From positions 535,760 through 599,759 of the forward strand of contig NZ_FQXY01000009.1 of NCBI RefSeq assembly GCF_900130125.1: 64,000 nt of DNA. The letters are read 5' to 3'. Both the position numbers and the translations under genes were made by a program. The stretch comes from Bacteroides congonensis. Its GTDB lineage: Bacteria > Bacteroidota > Bacteroidia > Bacteroidales > Bacteroidaceae. Under the pieces are notes generated by a model that ran no database searches, was not told the origin of the DNA, and saw nothing but the letters and a program-made list of their open reading frames with translations. Of the stretch, positions 51,881-62,497 are shown piece after piece (positions within the stretch are counted from its first letter, which is position 1; every line of letters begins with the position of its first letter).

Positions 51881-52450
51881 TTGAAACAGGACTGGAAACC
51901 AGGAACGATGATCTATCCGCTGCCGGCTGTACTAGTCAGCTGCGGAAAAGAAGAAAGTGAATATAACATTATCACTGTGGCATGGACGGGTACGATTTGC
52001 ACAAACCCGCCCATGTGCTATATATCCGTACGACCGGAACGACATTCTTATGAGATTATCAAACGGAATATGGAATTCGTAATCAACCTGACAACTAAAG
52101 ACATGGCTTTTGCCACCGACTGGTGCGGGGTTCGTTCGGGACGCGATTATCATAAATTCAAAGAGATGAAACTTACTCCGGGACGATGTACTGTGGTCAG
52201 CGCACCGCTGATTGAGGAGTCTCCCCTTTGTATCGAATGTCGTGTGAAGGAAATTATTTCTCTCGGTTCGCATGATATGTTCATAGCAGATGTGGTGAAT
52301 GTACGCGCCGACGACCGGAACCTGAATCCCGAAACCGGAAAACTCGAACTGGCGGAAGCTAATCCGTTGGTGTATGTACATGGCGGGTATTATGATTTGG
52401 GAGAGAAAATCGGTAAGTTCGGATGGAGTGTAGAAAAGAAAAAGACATAA
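51881..52450 (+). CDS. Flavin reductase-like FMN-binding protein
   Basis: This 189-aa protein of the flavin-reductase-like split-barrel family binds FMN. I accept the TTG at 51881 because the family consistently begins K-x-x-W-K-P-G-T, and the first internal ATG (codon 10) would remove that conserved stretch. Motifs include VAWTGTICTNPPMCYISVRP near residue 30 and FVINLTT near residue 66. The electron partner is not evident. It lies 36 bp after pyrI and 18 bp before the porin-like gene. Confidence 0.88.
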   Translation: MKQDWKPGTMIYPLPAVLVSCGKEESEYNIITVAWTGTICTNPPMCYISVRPERHSYEIIKRNMEFVINLTTKDMAFATDWCGVRSGRDYHKFKEMKLTPGRCTVVSAPLIEESPLCIECRVKEIISLGSHDMFIADVVNVRADDRNLNPETGKLELAEANPLVYVHGGYYDLGEKIGKFGWSVEKKKT

Positions 52451-52468
52451 ACTAAGGACGATATAGCC

Positions 52469-53206
52469 ATGAATATGCTGCGCAAAATCTTTCTTTTCGG
52501 TTCGTTATCTGTAGCCTGCATGGCTTTCGGGCAGAACTTTAACACAGATAGAGTAGACCGCCCCAATACGAAGAAAATAAATTTCGGTATCAAGGCGGGA
52601 TTCAACTCGTCCATGTTCATGGTATCTGAATTGAAGATTAAGGATGTGACGATTGACGAGGTGCAGAATAACTATAAAATCGGTTATTTCGGAGCCCTTT
52701 TTATGCGCATCAATATGAAGAAGCACTTCATTCAGCCGGAAGTATCGTACAATGTGACCAAATGCGAGATTACTTTTGACAAGTTGGGATCGCAGCATCC
52801 TGCCATCGAGCCGGATTATGCTTCGGTGCAGTCTGTACTGCATAGTATCGACTTCCCTGTCTTGTACGGGTATAATGTGGTGAAGAAAGGACCGTATGGA
52901 ATGTCTATCTTTGCAGGCCCGAAGCTCCGCTATTTATGGGGGAAGAAGAATGAGATCACTTTCAAGAACTTCGACCAGAAAGGTATTCACGAGAAGTTGT
53001 ATCCGTTCAATATCAGTGCCGTGATCGGTGTCGGCGTCAATATTTCCCGTATCTTCTTCGATTTCCGCTATGAGCAGGGGGTGGGAAATATTTCCAAATC
53101 CATAGTGTATGATAATATCAATTCCGACGGTAGTACGGGAGTCAGCAACATCACTTTCCGCCGTCGCGACAGCGCGTTAAGTTTTTCGTTGGGATTCATC
53201 CTTTAG
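52469..53206 (+). CDS. PorT-family outer-membrane beta-barrel protein
   Basis: This 245-aa protein starts with a signal peptide (LFGSLSVACMAFGQ). It continues with alternating strands of an outer-membrane barrel: INFGIKAGFNSSMF, HFIQPEVSYNVTK, GMSIFAGPKLRYLW and a C-terminal strand SALSFSLGFIL ending in an aromatic/hydrophobic pattern. It matches the porin/PorT-like (OMP_b-brl_2) family. Substrate is unknown. It is transcribed rightward after the flavin reductase. Confidence 0.82.
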   Translation: MNMLRKIFLFGSLSVACMAFGQNFNTDRVDRPNTKKINFGIKAGFNSSMFMVSELKIKDVTIDEVQNNYKIGYFGALFMRINMKKHFIQPEVSYNVTKCEITFDKLGSQHPAIEPDYASVQSVLHSIDFPVLYGYNVVKKGPYGMSIFAGPKLRYLWGKKNEITFKNFDQKGIHEKLYPFNISAVIGVGVNISRIFFDFRYEQGVGNISKSIVYDNINSDGSTGVSNITFRRRDSALSFSLGFIL

Positions 53207-53280
53207 AAATAAAATATCATTAAATCCCGCTTTTTACTAACATTTTTCTTGCACTTCCTTCATTCTTTATTTATTTTCAT

Positions 53281-53288
53281 TAACTTTG
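53281..53288 (+). promoter_or_regulatory. -7 box of glyA promoter
   Basis: TAACTTTG is a TAnnTTTG match 53 bp before the glyA ATG. The -33 element is not obvious. Confidence 0.5.
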
Positions 53289-53341
53289 TGCGCTTAAAAA
53301 TAGGTATCTCGAATTAGAAATTTAATCTTACTTATAAAAGA

Positions 53342-54622
53342 ATGAAAAGAGACGACTTAATTTTCGACATCATCGAAAAAGAGCATCAACGTCAGCTGAA
53401 AGGTATCGAGCTGATTGCATCAGAAAACTTTGTGAGTGACCAGGTAATGCAGGCAATGGGTTCTTGTCTGACCAACAAGTACGCAGAAGGTTATCCGGGC
53501 AAACGCTATTATGGTGGTTGTGAGGTTGTAGACCAAAGCGAACAAATCGCTATCGACCGCCTGAAAGAAATCTTCGGAGCCGAATGGGCAAACGTACAGC
53601 CGCACTCAGGAGCGCAAGCCAACGCAGCAGTTTTCCTGGCTGTCCTGAATCCGGGCGACAAATTCATGGGATTGAACCTTGCACACGGCGGACACCTTTC
53701 TCATGGTTCACTGGTGAATACTTCGGGGATTATCTATACTCCTTGCGAATATAACCTGAATCAGGAAACAGGACGCGTTGACTACGACCAGATGGAAGAA
53801 GTCGCTCTGCGCGAGAAACCGAAAATGATTATCGGCGGTGGTTCTGCTTACTCACGCGAATGGGACTACAAACGCATGCGCGAAATCGCTGACAAAGTAG
53901 GCGCTATCCTGATGATCGACATGGCTCACCCTGCCGGTCTGATTGCTGCCGGAGTACTCGAAAACCCGGTAAAATATGCACATATCGTCACTTCTACTAC
54001 ACATAAAACACTTCGCGGACCTCGTGGTGGTGTCATCATGATGGGTAAGGATTTCCCCAATCCGTGGGGCAAGAAGACTCCGAAAGGTGAAATCAAAATG
54101 ATGTCTCAATTGTTGGATTCTGCCGTATTCCCCGGTATCCAGGGCGGACCGCTGGAACACGTGATTGCTGCCAAGGCAGTAGCTTTCGGCGAAATCCTGC
54201 AACCTGAATTTAAGGAATACGCTAAACAGGTACAAAAAAATGCAGCTGTACTTGCACAGGCTCTTGTAGACCGTGGTTTTACCATCGTTTCCGGTGGTAC
54301 TGACAATCACTCCATGCTGGTAGACCTGCGTAGCAAATATCCTGACCTGACAGGTAAAGTGGCAGAAAAGGCATTGGTTTCTGCTGACATTACCGTTAAC
54401 AAGAATATGGTTCCGTTTGACAGCCGTTCGGCTTTCCAGACTTCCGGTATCCGTTTGGGTACTCCTGCCATCACTACCCGTGGTGCTAAGGAAGACTTGA
54501 TGATCGAAATTGCTGAAATGATTGAGACTGTATTGTCTAACGTAGAAAACGAAGAGGTTATTGCACAGGTACGTGCACGTGTCAACGAGACAATGAAGAA
54601 ATATCCTCTTTTTGCTTATTAA
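53342..54622 (+). CDS. glyA: Serine hydroxymethyltransferase
   Basis: This 426-aa PLP enzyme interconverts serine and glycine with tetrahydrofolate and is the main source of one-carbon units. The PLP lysine is in [14 protein letters not shown] near residue 218, and [15 protein letters not shown] (about residues 47-61) is the family signature. It is monocistronic with its own promoter and terminator. It is convergent with fhs, which also handles one-carbon tetrahydrofolate species. Confidence 0.97.
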   Translation: MKRDDLIFDIIEKEHQRQLKGIELIASENFVSDQVMQAMGSCLTNKYAEGYPGKRYYGGCEVVDQSEQIAIDRLKEIFGAEWANVQPHSGAQANAAVFLAVLNPGDKFMGLNLAHGGHLSHGSLVNTSGIIYTPCEYNLNQETGRVDYDQMEEVALREKPKMIIGGGSAYSREWDYKRMREIADKVGAILMIDMAHPAGLIAAGVLENPVKYAHIVTSTTHKTLRGPRGGVIMMGKDFPNPWGKKTPKGEIKMMSQLLDSAVFPGIQGGPLEHVIAAKAVAFGEILQPEFKEYAKQVQKNAAVLAQALVDRGFTIVSGGTDNHSMLVDLRSKYPDLTGKVAEKALVSADITVNKNMVPFDSRSAFQTSGIRLGTPAITTRGAKEDLMIEIAEMIETVLSNVENEEVIAQVRARVNETMKKYPLFAY

Positions 54623-54684
54623 AAATATTTTTATATATGATAGTTTTAGCCGGCTATCATATTCTGATTCGTGAATTTTCATGG

Positions 54685-54717
54685 GTCTGCTCTTTGTGAA
54701 AAGGGCAGACTTTTTTT
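54685..54717 (+). terminator. glyA terminator
   Basis: GTCTGC-rich stem (54685-54695 with 54700-54710, one wobble) followed by seven T. Confidence 0.7.
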
Positions 54718-54871
54718 GTATTTATTAACTCCGCTCTCCGAACTATCTGTCAGAAAATTCGTTTTTCTTATTACAAAAAGGATATAAAAATATCTCTTCG
54801 ATAAAGATGAATTCAATCGTACAGTGTGCAAGAAGAGATATAAAAAAGCGCACTGGACTCTATATACAAGC

Positions 54872-54913
54872 ATCCCCGTCTTTCCCTATTGATTTATAAG
54901 GAAAGACGGGGAT
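54872..54913. repeat. 14-bp inverted repeat between glyA and fhs
   Basis: ATCCCCGTCTTTCC (54872-54885) and GGAAAGACGGGGAT (54900-54913) are perfect inverse repeats. Two small hairpins follow at 54918-54932 and 54938-54950. The 338-bp gene-free gap 54,623-54,960 holds these and the glyA terminator. The stem has no T-run, so it is not a typical terminator for fhs. Confidence 0.5.
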
Positions 54914-54960
54914 TTACCAACGTAGCGTTGGAGCAAGGTTTCCTTGCGGTTCAACTGTTG

Positions 54961-56628
54961 TTAACTCAGCCCTTCAATTTCTCCATCCACAATGTCGATA
55001 TGCAATGCCTGCGGCTCTTTCGGAAGTCCCGGCATACGAAGGATTTCTCCTGCTATCGCCACAATCATTTCCGCACCGTTATTGATAACTATATCCTTGA
55101 TATGGAATTCGAAGTTATTCACCGCACCATAAATTTTAGGATCGGCAGAGAATGAGTATTGCGTCTTGGCGATGCAGACCGGATAGTGTGTAATTCCCAT
55201 TTTCTCAATCAGCTTGATACGGTTGCGGGCAATGCTGCTGTAAGTGATGACACTTGCTCCGTAGATATTAGTAGCTACCTTTTCAATCTTCTGCTCTATG
55301 CTGTCTTCTTCTTTGTACGTATAACGCAGAGATTCAGACGGTTTGTTTTCGATGGTGTCCACTACCAGGCGTGCCATATCCACTGCCCCCTCTCCGCCTT
55401 CACTGAATGCGTTGTTGATGGCAAATCCTACGCCCAGTTGTTCGCAATGCTCGCGAAGCAGTTCCATTTCTTCATCCGTATCGGTAGCGAACTTATTGAA
55501 AGCAACAATCACAGTCTGTCCGAAAGAGCGGAGATTACGGACGTGCTTGTCGAGATTGCGCAATCCTTCTTTCAGCCCTTCCATGTTCGGTTCCTTGATG
55601 CGGTCGAGACTGACGCCGCCATGCATTTTCAGTCCTTGCGCCGTGGCAACGATTACTGTCAGGCGTGGTTGAAGCCCGCTTTTACGACATTTGATATTAT
55701 AGAACTTTTCCGCACCGAGGTCGGCACCGAATCCGGCTTCTGTGATTACGTAGTCGCCGAAAGACATGGCCAGTTTGGTAGCCAGGATAGAGTTGCACCC
55801 GTGAGCGATGTTCGCAAACGGGCCACCGTGTACGAAAGCGGCAGTTCCTTCAGTGGTTTGAACAAGGTTGGGGTGGATGGCATCTTTCAGCAATACAGTG
55901 ATGGCTCCTGCCACCCCCAGGTCTTTAACTGTGAAAGGTTTGTCATCGTAGGTGAATCCGAGCAGGATATTTTCAATACGGCGGCGGAGGTCGTTCACGT
56001 CTTTAGAAAGGCAGAGGATAGCCATAATCTCTGAAGCGGGTGTAATGTCGAAACCGGATTCTTGGGTGATACCATTCGATTTCGGCCCCAACCCAACGAC
56101 AATGCTGCGCAGTGAACGGTCGTTCACATCGAGCACCCGACGCCAAAGGATTTCTTTCAGTCCGAAACCTTTCGCCTGGTTCTGATAAAGATAATTGTCC
56201 AACAAGGCGGAAATCATGTTGTGCGCAGAGGTGATGGCGTGAAAATCACCGGTGAAGTGGAGATTGATTTTGTCCATCGGGAGTACTTGGGCGTATCCGC
56301 CGCCGGCTGCTCCGCCCTTCATGCCGAAGCATGGGCCGAGAGAAGGTTCGCGCAAGGCAACAATAGCGTTCTTTCCTATTTTATTGAGTCCCAGGGCAAG
56401 ACCGATAGATACTGTAGTTTTACCGATACCCGCTTTGGTGGCTGTAATGGCAGTTACCAGGATAAGGTTACTCTTCTTTACTTTCTCCTCGTCAATCAGT
56501 TGTTCGGGAATCTTTGCGATATAGCGACCATAATTTTCTACTTCCTCGCGGGGGATTCCGATACTTTCAGCAACTTGCTTTACTTTCTTCAGCTCAATGC
56601 TGCGGGCAATTTCTATGTCTGATTTCAT
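54961..56628 (-). CDS. fhs: Formate-tetrahydrofolate ligase
   Basis: This 555-aa enzyme makes 10-formyl-THF from formate, THF and ATP. The P-loop [19 protein letters not shown] is near residue 60 and the conserved [18 protein letters not shown] near residue 94. Length is full for the family. In a fermenting gut Bacteroides it can assimilate or release formate. It is convergent with glyA. Confidence 0.97.
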   Translation of the reverse strand: MKSDIEIARSIELKKVKQVAESIGIPREEVENYGRYIAKIPEQLIDEEKVKKSNLILVTAITATKAGIGKTTVSIGLALGLNKIGKNAIVALREPSLGPCFGMKGGAAGGGYAQVLPMDKINLHFTGDFHAITSAHNMISALLDNYLYQNQAKGFGLKEILWRRVLDVNDRSLRSIVVGLGPKSNGITQESGFDITPASEIMAILCLSKDVNDLRRRIENILLGFTYDDKPFTVKDLGVAGAITVLLKDAIHPNLVQTTEGTAAFVHGGPFANIAHGCNSILATKLAMSFGDYVITEAGFGADLGAEKFYNIKCRKSGLQPRLTVIVATAQGLKMHGGVSLDRIKEPNMEGLKEGLRNLDKHVRNLRSFGQTVIVAFNKFATDTDEEMELLREHCEQLGVGFAINNAFSEGGEGAVDMARLVVDTIENKPSESLRYTYKEEDSIEQKIEKVATNIYGASVITYSSIARNRIKLIEKMGITHYPVCIAKTQYSFSADPKIYGAVNNFEFHIKDIVINNGAEMIVAIAGEILRMPGLPKEPQALHIDIVDGEIEGLS

Positions 56629-56659
56629 ATAGAATATGGTTAGTTTTATTTTGAAAATG

Positions 56660-56690
56660 CAAAAGTAACAAATCTGCGTCGAGTAACAAA
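56660..56690 (-). promoter_or_regulatory. fhs promoter
   Basis: On the minus strand TTTG (56687-56690) is followed after 19 nt by TACTTTTG (56660-56667), giving canonical -33 and -7 elements and a leader of about 27 nt. Confidence 0.7.
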
Positions 56691-56745
56691 CTCTTTCCGC
56701 ACAATAACTGTTGTAAGTAACATAAACCTAAACAACAACTTAATT

Positions 56746-58440
56746 ATGGAATGGATTATTAATCAACTAAGGGTACACCCGGAGCTTGCCATTTTTCTCA
56801 CTCTCTTTGCGGGATTCTGGTTGGGCAGGCTTAAAATCGGGAAGTTTTCTTTAGGTACTGTGACCAGTGTCCTGTTGGTCGGGGTATTGGTAGGACAACT
56901 GAATATTACCGTAGACGGCCCGATGAAAGCCGTATTTTTTCTGCTCTTTTTATTTGCCGTAGGCTATAAGGTAGGCCCGCAATTCTTTCGCGGGCTGAAA
57001 AAAGATGGGTTACCACAAGTGGGATTCGCCGTGCTAATGTGTATTGTCAGCCTGATAGCCCCGTGGATACTGGCCAAAATCATGGGGTATCATGTGGGGG
57101 AAGCTGCCGGATTACTGGCGGGGTCACAGACTATTTCAGCCGTTATCGGTGTGGCTAGTGACACGATCAATCAGTTGGGTATCAGCGAAGCGCAGAAGGC
57201 TACGTATATCAATGCCATTCCGGTGGCTTACGCCGTGACTTATATTTTCGGTACGGCAGGCTCGGCATGGATCTTGGCTTCCCTAGGCCCGAAGATGCTG
57301 GGTGGACTGGACAAGGTAAAGGCGGATTGCAAAGCATTGGAAGCACAAATGGGGACTTCGGAAGTAGATGAGCCGGGATTCTCTCCTGCCCTTCGTCCCG
57401 TGGTGTTCCGTGCCTATAAAATCACGAATAAGTGGTTTGGCAAAGGGAAAAAAGTCAGCGAACTGGAAACCTATCTGACCGGGAAAGACAAACGGTTATT
57501 TGTTGAACGGGTTCGCCAGCAGGGAGTCGTGAAGGAAGTCAGTCCTGACATGATTCTCCAACCGGGCGATGAAGTAGTATTGAGCGGACGACGGGAGTTC
57601 GTTATCGGTGAAGAAGATTGGATCGGGCCGGAAGTGGTAGATGCACAGTTACTCGATTTTCCGGCGGAGACGTTGCCGGTCATGGTTACTCACCGGACTT
57701 TCGCGGGAGAAAAGATTGCGACGATCCGGGCACAGAAATTCATGCATGGTGTCAGCATCCGCAGCATCAAGCGTGCAGGTATCAATGTTCCTGTACTTGC
57801 GCAGACGGTGGTGGATTCGGGAGATATCCTCGAACTTACAGGAATGAAGCATGAAGTGGAAGGAGCTGCCAGGCAGATGGGATATGTTGACCGTCCGACT
57901 AATCAGACAGATATGATTTTCGTAGGGCTGGGTATTTTGGTCGGCGGTCTTGTCGGTGCGCTTGCCATTCATTTGGGCGGTATTCCTATCAGTCTCTCCA
58001 CGAGTGGCGGCGCATTGATTGCCGGACTTCTATTCGGTTGGCTGCGCAGCAAGCATCCTACTTTCGGCGGTATCCCCGAGCCTTCTTTATGGGTACTGAA
58101 TAATGTGGGGCTGAATATGTTTATCGCAGTGGTCGGCATTGCCGCAGGCCCCAGTTTCGTAGCCGGATTCAAGGATGTAGGTTTCAGCCTGTTTATCGTC
58201 GGCGCACTGGCTACCGCAATTCCGTTGCTTTGCGGGTTATTGATGGCACGATATGTATTCAAGTTCCATCCTGCCCTGTCTTTGGGATGCACAGCGGGAG
58301 CACGTACTACAACTGCCGCGCTGGGAGCTATCCAAGACGCGGTGGAAAGTGATACTCCGGCTTTGGGATATACGGTTACCTATGCTGTCGGCAACACGTT
58401 ACTGATTATTTGGGGAGTGGTTATCGTGTTACTGATGTAG
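56746..58440 (+). CDS. aspT: Aspartate:alanine antiporter (AspT-type)
   Basis: This 564-aa transporter of the AAE family has an N-terminal membrane domain (about residues 12-180), a cytoplasmic region with two TrkA-C domains (about 205-360, for example [20 protein letters not shown]) and a C-terminal membrane domain (about 380-562). It swaps external aspartate for internal alanine. The gene directly precedes aspD (52 bp). Together they form a decarboxylative cycle that consumes a cytosolic proton and builds proton-motive force. Confidence 0.92.
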   Translation: MEWIINQLRVHPELAIFLTLFAGFWLGRLKIGKFSLGTVTSVLLVGVLVGQLNITVDGPMKAVFFLLFLFAVGYKVGPQFFRGLKKDGLPQVGFAVLMCIVSLIAPWILAKIMGYHVGEAAGLLAGSQTISAVIGVASDTINQLGISEAQKATYINAIPVAYAVTYIFGTAGSAWILASLGPKMLGGLDKVKADCKALEAQMGTSEVDEPGFSPALRPVVFRAYKITNKWFGKGKKVSELETYLTGKDKRLFVERVRQQGVVKEVSPDMILQPGDEVVLSGRREFVIGEEDWIGPEVVDAQLLDFPAETLPVMVTHRTFAGEKIATIRAQKFMHGVSIRSIKRAGINVPVLAQTVVDSGDILELTGMKHEVEGAARQMGYVDRPTNQTDMIFVGLGILVGGLVGALAIHLGGIPISLSTSGGALIAGLLFGWLRSKHPTFGGIPEPSLWVLNNVGLNMFIAVVGIAAGPSFVAGFKDVGFSLFIVGALATAIPLLCGLLMARYVFKFHPALSLGCTAGARTTTAALGAIQDAVESDTPALGYTVTYAVGNTLLIIWGVVIVLLM

Positions 58441-58492
58441 ACGTTGACCGGATATTTTAGACAATTCATTAACAAATTATAGATTTCACATT

Positions 58493-60136
58493 ATGGAAAA
58501 AAAAGACAATAGCCCGGCTATCAGCAAAAGCTATGCCAGGAAAATGGAAACCATCAGCCCGTTCGAGCTTAAAAACAAGCTCATTGACATGGCGGATGAA
58601 AGTATCAAGAAAATAGCGCATACCATGCTGAATGCCGGTCGGGGTAACCCGAACTGGATTGCTACCGAACCACGGGAAGCGTTTTTCCTGTTAGGACAGT
58701 TCGGGCTTTGCGAATGCCGCCGTGCGTTTTCACTGGATGAAGGGATAGCGGGTATTCCACAAAAGGCAGGAATTGCCGCACGTTTCGAGGCTTTCCTGAA
58801 AGACAATGAGAAAGCGGCAGGTGCCAACCTGCTGAAAGAAGGATACAACTATATGTTGATGGAACACGCTGCCGATCCGGACACGCTTGTTCACGAATGG
58901 GCGGAATCCGTTATCGGCGACCAGTATCCTGTGCCCGACCGTATCCTGCATTTCACGGAACTGATAATACAGGATTATCTGGCACAGGAAATGTGCGACC
59001 GCCGTCCGCCGAAAGGAACTTTCGACCTTTTCGCCACTGAAGGGGGAACGGCTGCCATGTGTTACCTGTTTGATTCACTGCAGGAGAACTTCCTGTTGAA
59101 TCAGGGAGATGCCATCGCGTTGATGGTTCCTGTATTTACACCTTATATCGAGATTCCGCAACTACGGCGTTATCAGTTCGATGTTACCGAAATATCTGCT
59201 GACCAAATGACGGCCGACGGACTGCATACGTGGCAATATAAGGATGAAGATATTGACAAGCTGAAAGATACGCGAATCAAGGCATTGTTTATCACGAATC
59301 CGAGCAATCCGCCCAGTTACGCGCTCAGCGCGGAGACTGCCGCCCGTATTGTCAACATCGTAAAGAATGACAATCCAAACCTGATGATTATTACGGATGA
59401 CGTGTATGGGACATTTATCCCGCACTTCCGTTCGCTGATGGCAGAATTACCGCATAATACGCTTTGCGTCTATTCTTTCTCCAAATATTTCGGAGCTACG
59501 GGATGGAGAGACGCGGTTATTGCATTGCACGAAGACAACATCTACGACAAAATGATTGCCCGCCTGTCGGCGGAGCAGAAGGCAATCCTGAACAAGCGTT
59601 ATTCGAGCCTGAGTTTGCAGCCGGAAAAGATGAAGTTTATCGACCGCATGGTGGCAGACAGCCGGCAAATTGCACTGAATCATACCGCAGGGCTTTCACT
59701 GCCGCAACAGATGCAGATGAGTCTGTTTGCCATGTTCTCACTGCTTGACAAGGAAGACCGCTATAAAGCCAGGATGCAGGAAATTATTCATCGCCGTCTG
59801 CATGCGTTATGGGACAATACCGGTTTCACACTGGTGGAAGACCCGTTACGCGCCGGATACTATTCGGAAATAGATATGCTGGTATGGGCGAAGAAATTCT
59901 ATGGAGATGATTTCGTTGCTTACCTGCAAAAGTCATATAATCCGTTGGATGTAGTGTTCCGCCTCGCCAATGAGACTTCACTCGTGCTGTTGAACGGCGG
60001 TGGTTTCGCCGGCCCGAAATGGAGTGTCCGCGTATCGCTCGCCAATCTGAATGAAAACGATTATGTTAAAATCGGGCAGAGCATCAAGCGGGTACTGGAA
60101 GAGTATGCCGAAACCTGGAAAGCATCCGTATCATAA
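58493..60136 (+). CDS. aspD: Aspartate 4-decarboxylase/aminotransferase
   Basis: This 547-aa PLP enzyme of fold type I converts aspartate to alanine and CO2. The PLP Lys is in VYSFSKYFGATGWRD near residue 329, preceded by ITDDVYGTF near residue 300 and FITNPSNPPS near residue 263. The size matches AspD (about 530-550 aa) and exceeds normal aspartate aminotransferases. The partner transporter is immediately upstream. A terminator hairpin follows. Confidence 0.93.
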   Translation: MEKKDNSPAISKSYARKMETISPFELKNKLIDMADESIKKIAHTMLNAGRGNPNWIATEPREAFFLLGQFGLCECRRAFSLDEGIAGIPQKAGIAARFEAFLKDNEKAAGANLLKEGYNYMLMEHAADPDTLVHEWAESVIGDQYPVPDRILHFTELIIQDYLAQEMCDRRPPKGTFDLFATEGGTAAMCYLFDSLQENFLLNQGDAIALMVPVFTPYIEIPQLRRYQFDVTEISADQMTADGLHTWQYKDEDIDKLKDTRIKALFITNPSNPPSYALSAETAARIVNIVKNDNPNLMIITDDVYGTFIPHFRSLMAELPHNTLCVYSFSKYFGATGWRDAVIALHEDNIYDKMIARLSAEQKAILNKRYSSLSLQPEKMKFIDRMVADSRQIALNHTAGLSLPQQMQMSLFAMFSLLDKEDRYKARMQEIIHRRLHALWDNTGFTLVEDPLRAGYYSEIDMLVWAKKFYGDDFVAYLQKSYNPLDVVFRLANETSLVLLNGGGFAGPKWSVRVSLANLNENDYVKIGQSIKRVLEEYAETWKASVS

Positions 60137-60138
60137 GT

Positions 60139-62247
60139 TTATTTAAAACGGGAAGTATCAATTTCTTCCCGTTTTTTCTCTTTATATCCGCCGAATTTAT
60201 AGTTGAAAGAAACGCCGAACTCACGTGTTGTTCTCATATAATGGTTCTTCACGTTCTGATTGCCGAAACGGATGCGTGTGGAAATGGTAGAGGTATTGAA
60301 TATGTCATCGCATTTCAGTGTGAGTTGCGCCTTGCCCTTGGCGAAAGTATAACGCAGTGTTGTATTCAGGTTTCCCGAACGGGGAAGGTCGAATGTTCCC
60401 TGTATCATTTTGTTTTGATAAAAGCCGGTCAGGGTCAGCTTCAAATCCGGTTTGGTGGAGAGGATGAAGGTATTGTTCATGGTCAGCACAAATGTATAGA
60501 GTTTGCGGTCGAACGGAATATCCCAAAAATCGCTGTCCTTTTGGTGGTAACGAAGTCCGACTGCCGTCAGGCGGGAATCCAGCCAATTCTTTATTTTAAA
60601 CGGAACGGCCATCATAATTCCTGCCTGTTCTGAAAAGTCGAAGTTGAAAAATTTATAGATTTCTACCAGGCGGTCGGGAGATTGGTAAAGGGTCTGCATC
60701 TCATTATTTTTCGTATAGCTGTAATAGGCGGAAAAGACGTATTTGCCTTTTAAGATATAGCTAAGTGTCGTTTCATAATTCGCGGCGGGTTTGAGCAGGG
60801 GGTTGCCCTGGATTTCGGAATAAGCGCCCATATAAGAGGTGGCGTTCTGTACGCTCCAATATTCGGGGTATTCCTTATCGCTGCTTAATGAGAGTTGCAG
60901 CATGTGTCCGGCAGTGGGGGTATAAGTAAGGTTGGCAACCGGGTAGAAGCTCCATTCATTCCAAATGTCCGTATGATATTGTTCGGCCGCTAAAGAGATA
61001 TCCGCCGAGAATTTCTGCCCGAAGCTTTTGCTCAGGCCGGCGTAGAAGTTGAGGGTTTGTTCGCGGCGGCGGGACTGCATGTTATTGTCCGGCAGCAGGG
61101 TTTCTGTTTCGGGTTCGTAGTATCTTTGGAAGCTATGGTCTAAGGCGGTCGTGTATGCCATACCATAGTTCAATCCCCAGTCCTTGCCTAAGGTATGTTC
61201 TTGTCCGGCATAGAAACGCCATTGGTTGATTCGCTGGTTATCCCGGCTTAGGAAGTTCATGGTTTCATTTCCCAGCGTACTGTATAGAAGTTGGCTGCCG
61301 GGAGAACGGTAATAGGTAAATTCCACGCCGGCTTTCAGGCCGAACGGGGTTTGATAGTCGAGTTTCGTGTTATGGAGCTGATTGTCCGCGTGCGAGTTTG
61401 TCAATGAGTTTTGTGCGCCGGTCACTGTGGCATTATGTTTGGAATCTGTAAAGGCTGTTGTATATACAAGGCTGAGCAGATGTTGGTCTGTAAAGGCATA
61501 ATCCATTCCGAGACGTATCTGATGGCTGTTGTTACGGGAGATTGTGTTTTCATACATATCCATCTGATGTGTTGAACCGTCGGCAAGCGTGTGAAGCGCT
61601 TCTTTGTCCGTTTCTCTCCGGTCGCGGTCGTAAGAGTAAGAGTAAAGAAGGTCAGCAGAGAATTTACGGCCGGAATAAAGAAGGCTTCCACGCTCTGCCA
61701 AGGATTCGTAATGGTTTTGATTAAAAGCGGTATAGAGTTCTCCCTGAAGGGAAGGTTCGTGTCCTGTGCCTGAAGCCAGTACCAGGTTTATCATAGCACC
61801 CCGGACTTGGTAACGTGCCGGGGCGGAGTACATCACTTCCGCCTTTTCGATCCGGCTGACGGGGATTGATTTCAATAATGCGTTTAATTGTCCGGTAGAC
61901 AGGGTGGTCACTTTTCCATTGATAACGACGGTTACTTCCTGACCGCCCAGCATCAGTCCTTCCCCCAAGTCCATGACTCCCGGAAGGTTTTTCACGGCGT
62001 CATAGGCATTGTCTACGGGCAGGTTGCCTACCAGTCTCGGAAGGTCATAGACCAGCTTTCCCTGTTCCGCCTTAACGATGGGGCGTTCGCCGGTTATCAT
62101 TACTTCGGGCAGTTCTTTGAATATGCTGTCGATGTAAGCTATATTTTTCACGCTATCCGCAGGGGCTTGCATTTGCTGTTCCTGCTGCGCCGCTACCGGC
62201 ATCCATGCGCAGACGCAAAGCGGAAGTAGTAAACTGATTCGTTTCAT
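60139..62247 (-). CDS. Outer-membrane beta-barrel protein with plug domain
   Basis: I start at the ATG at 62247 (702 aa); an in-frame ATG four codons upstream precedes a weaker signal. A signal peptide (MKRISLLLPLCVCAWMPVAA) is followed by a TonB-receptor-like plug (about 45-150: GKLVYDLPRLVGNLPVDNAY then VTVVINGKVTTLSTGQLNAL). A large barrel of the OMP_b-brl_3 type follows. There is no carboxypeptidase-like domain and I see no TonB box. No SusD partner is adjacent, so substrate and energy coupling are unknown. It is convergent with aspD. Confidence 0.85.
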   Translation of the reverse strand: MKRISLLLPLCVCAWMPVAAQQEQQMQAPADSVKNIAYIDSIFKELPEVMITGERPIVKAEQGKLVYDLPRLVGNLPVDNAYDAVKNLPGVMDLGEGLMLGGQEVTVVINGKVTTLSTGQLNALLKSIPVSRIEKAEVMYSAPARYQVRGAMINLVLASGTGHEPSLQGELYTAFNQNHYESLAERGSLLYSGRKFSADLLYSYSYDRDRRETDKEALHTLADGSTHQMDMYENTISRNNSHQIRLGMDYAFTDQHLLSLVYTTAFTDSKHNATVTGAQNSLTNSHADNQLHNTKLDYQTPFGLKAGVEFTYYRSPGSQLLYSTLGNETMNFLSRDNQRINQWRFYAGQEHTLGKDWGLNYGMAYTTALDHSFQRYYEPETETLLPDNNMQSRRREQTLNFYAGLSKSFGQKFSADISLAAEQYHTDIWNEWSFYPVANLTYTPTAGHMLQLSLSSDKEYPEYWSVQNATSYMGAYSEIQGNPLLKPAANYETTLSYILKGKYVFSAYYSYTKNNEMQTLYQSPDRLVEIYKFFNFDFSEQAGIMMAVPFKIKNWLDSRLTAVGLRYHQKDSDFWDIPFDRKLYTFVLTMNNTFILSTKPDLKLTLTGFYQNKMIQGTFDLPRSGNLNTTLRYTFAKGKAQLTLKCDDIFNTSTISTRIRFGNQNVKNHYMRTTREFGVSFNYKFGGYKEKKREEIDTSRFK
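60145..60177 (+). terminator. aspD terminator inside the 3' end of the outer-membrane gene
   Basis: AAAACGGGAAG (60145-60155) pairs with CTTCCCGTTTT (60165-60175), followed by T. The hairpin lies within the last codons of the convergent gene. Confidence 0.75.
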
Positions 62248-62468
62248 TTCGTATTTCATTAATTTTGGTACTCTGCAAAATACGGCAGAAAAAGCGAGAC
62301 TTTGCGTTATCGCCCGCTTATCTAGTGTTATTTAGTCTTATCGCCCGCTACCTAACAAAGAAGAATGATAATAACACAGATAACAGACTAATCTATAATT
62401 ATTAAGGTATCCCCTGTTTTCTTTTAAAAGAAAGCTATTTATGGTAACCTTTAGTACAATCTATTGGT

Positions 62469-62476
62469 TAACTTTG
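62469..62476 (+). promoter_or_regulatory. -7 box of the zinc-ribbon/4Fe-4S operon
   Basis: TAACTTTG, a TAnnTTTG match, ends 21 bp before the ATG at 62498. It lies inside a longer upstream ORF extension and so argues for the shorter start. Confidence 0.5.
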
Positions 62477-62497
62477 TACCTGAATAATAAGATATTT

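Noticed and set aside
62307..62349. Repeat of TTATCGCCCGCT (two copies 31 bp apart)
   Set aside because: Only two copies exist in view, which is too few to call a repeat array or operator with confidence.
62441..62497. Longer start of the zinc-ribbon protein
   Set aside because: It contains the TAACTTTG promoter box and its residues do not belong to the family. The ATG at 62498 fits better.
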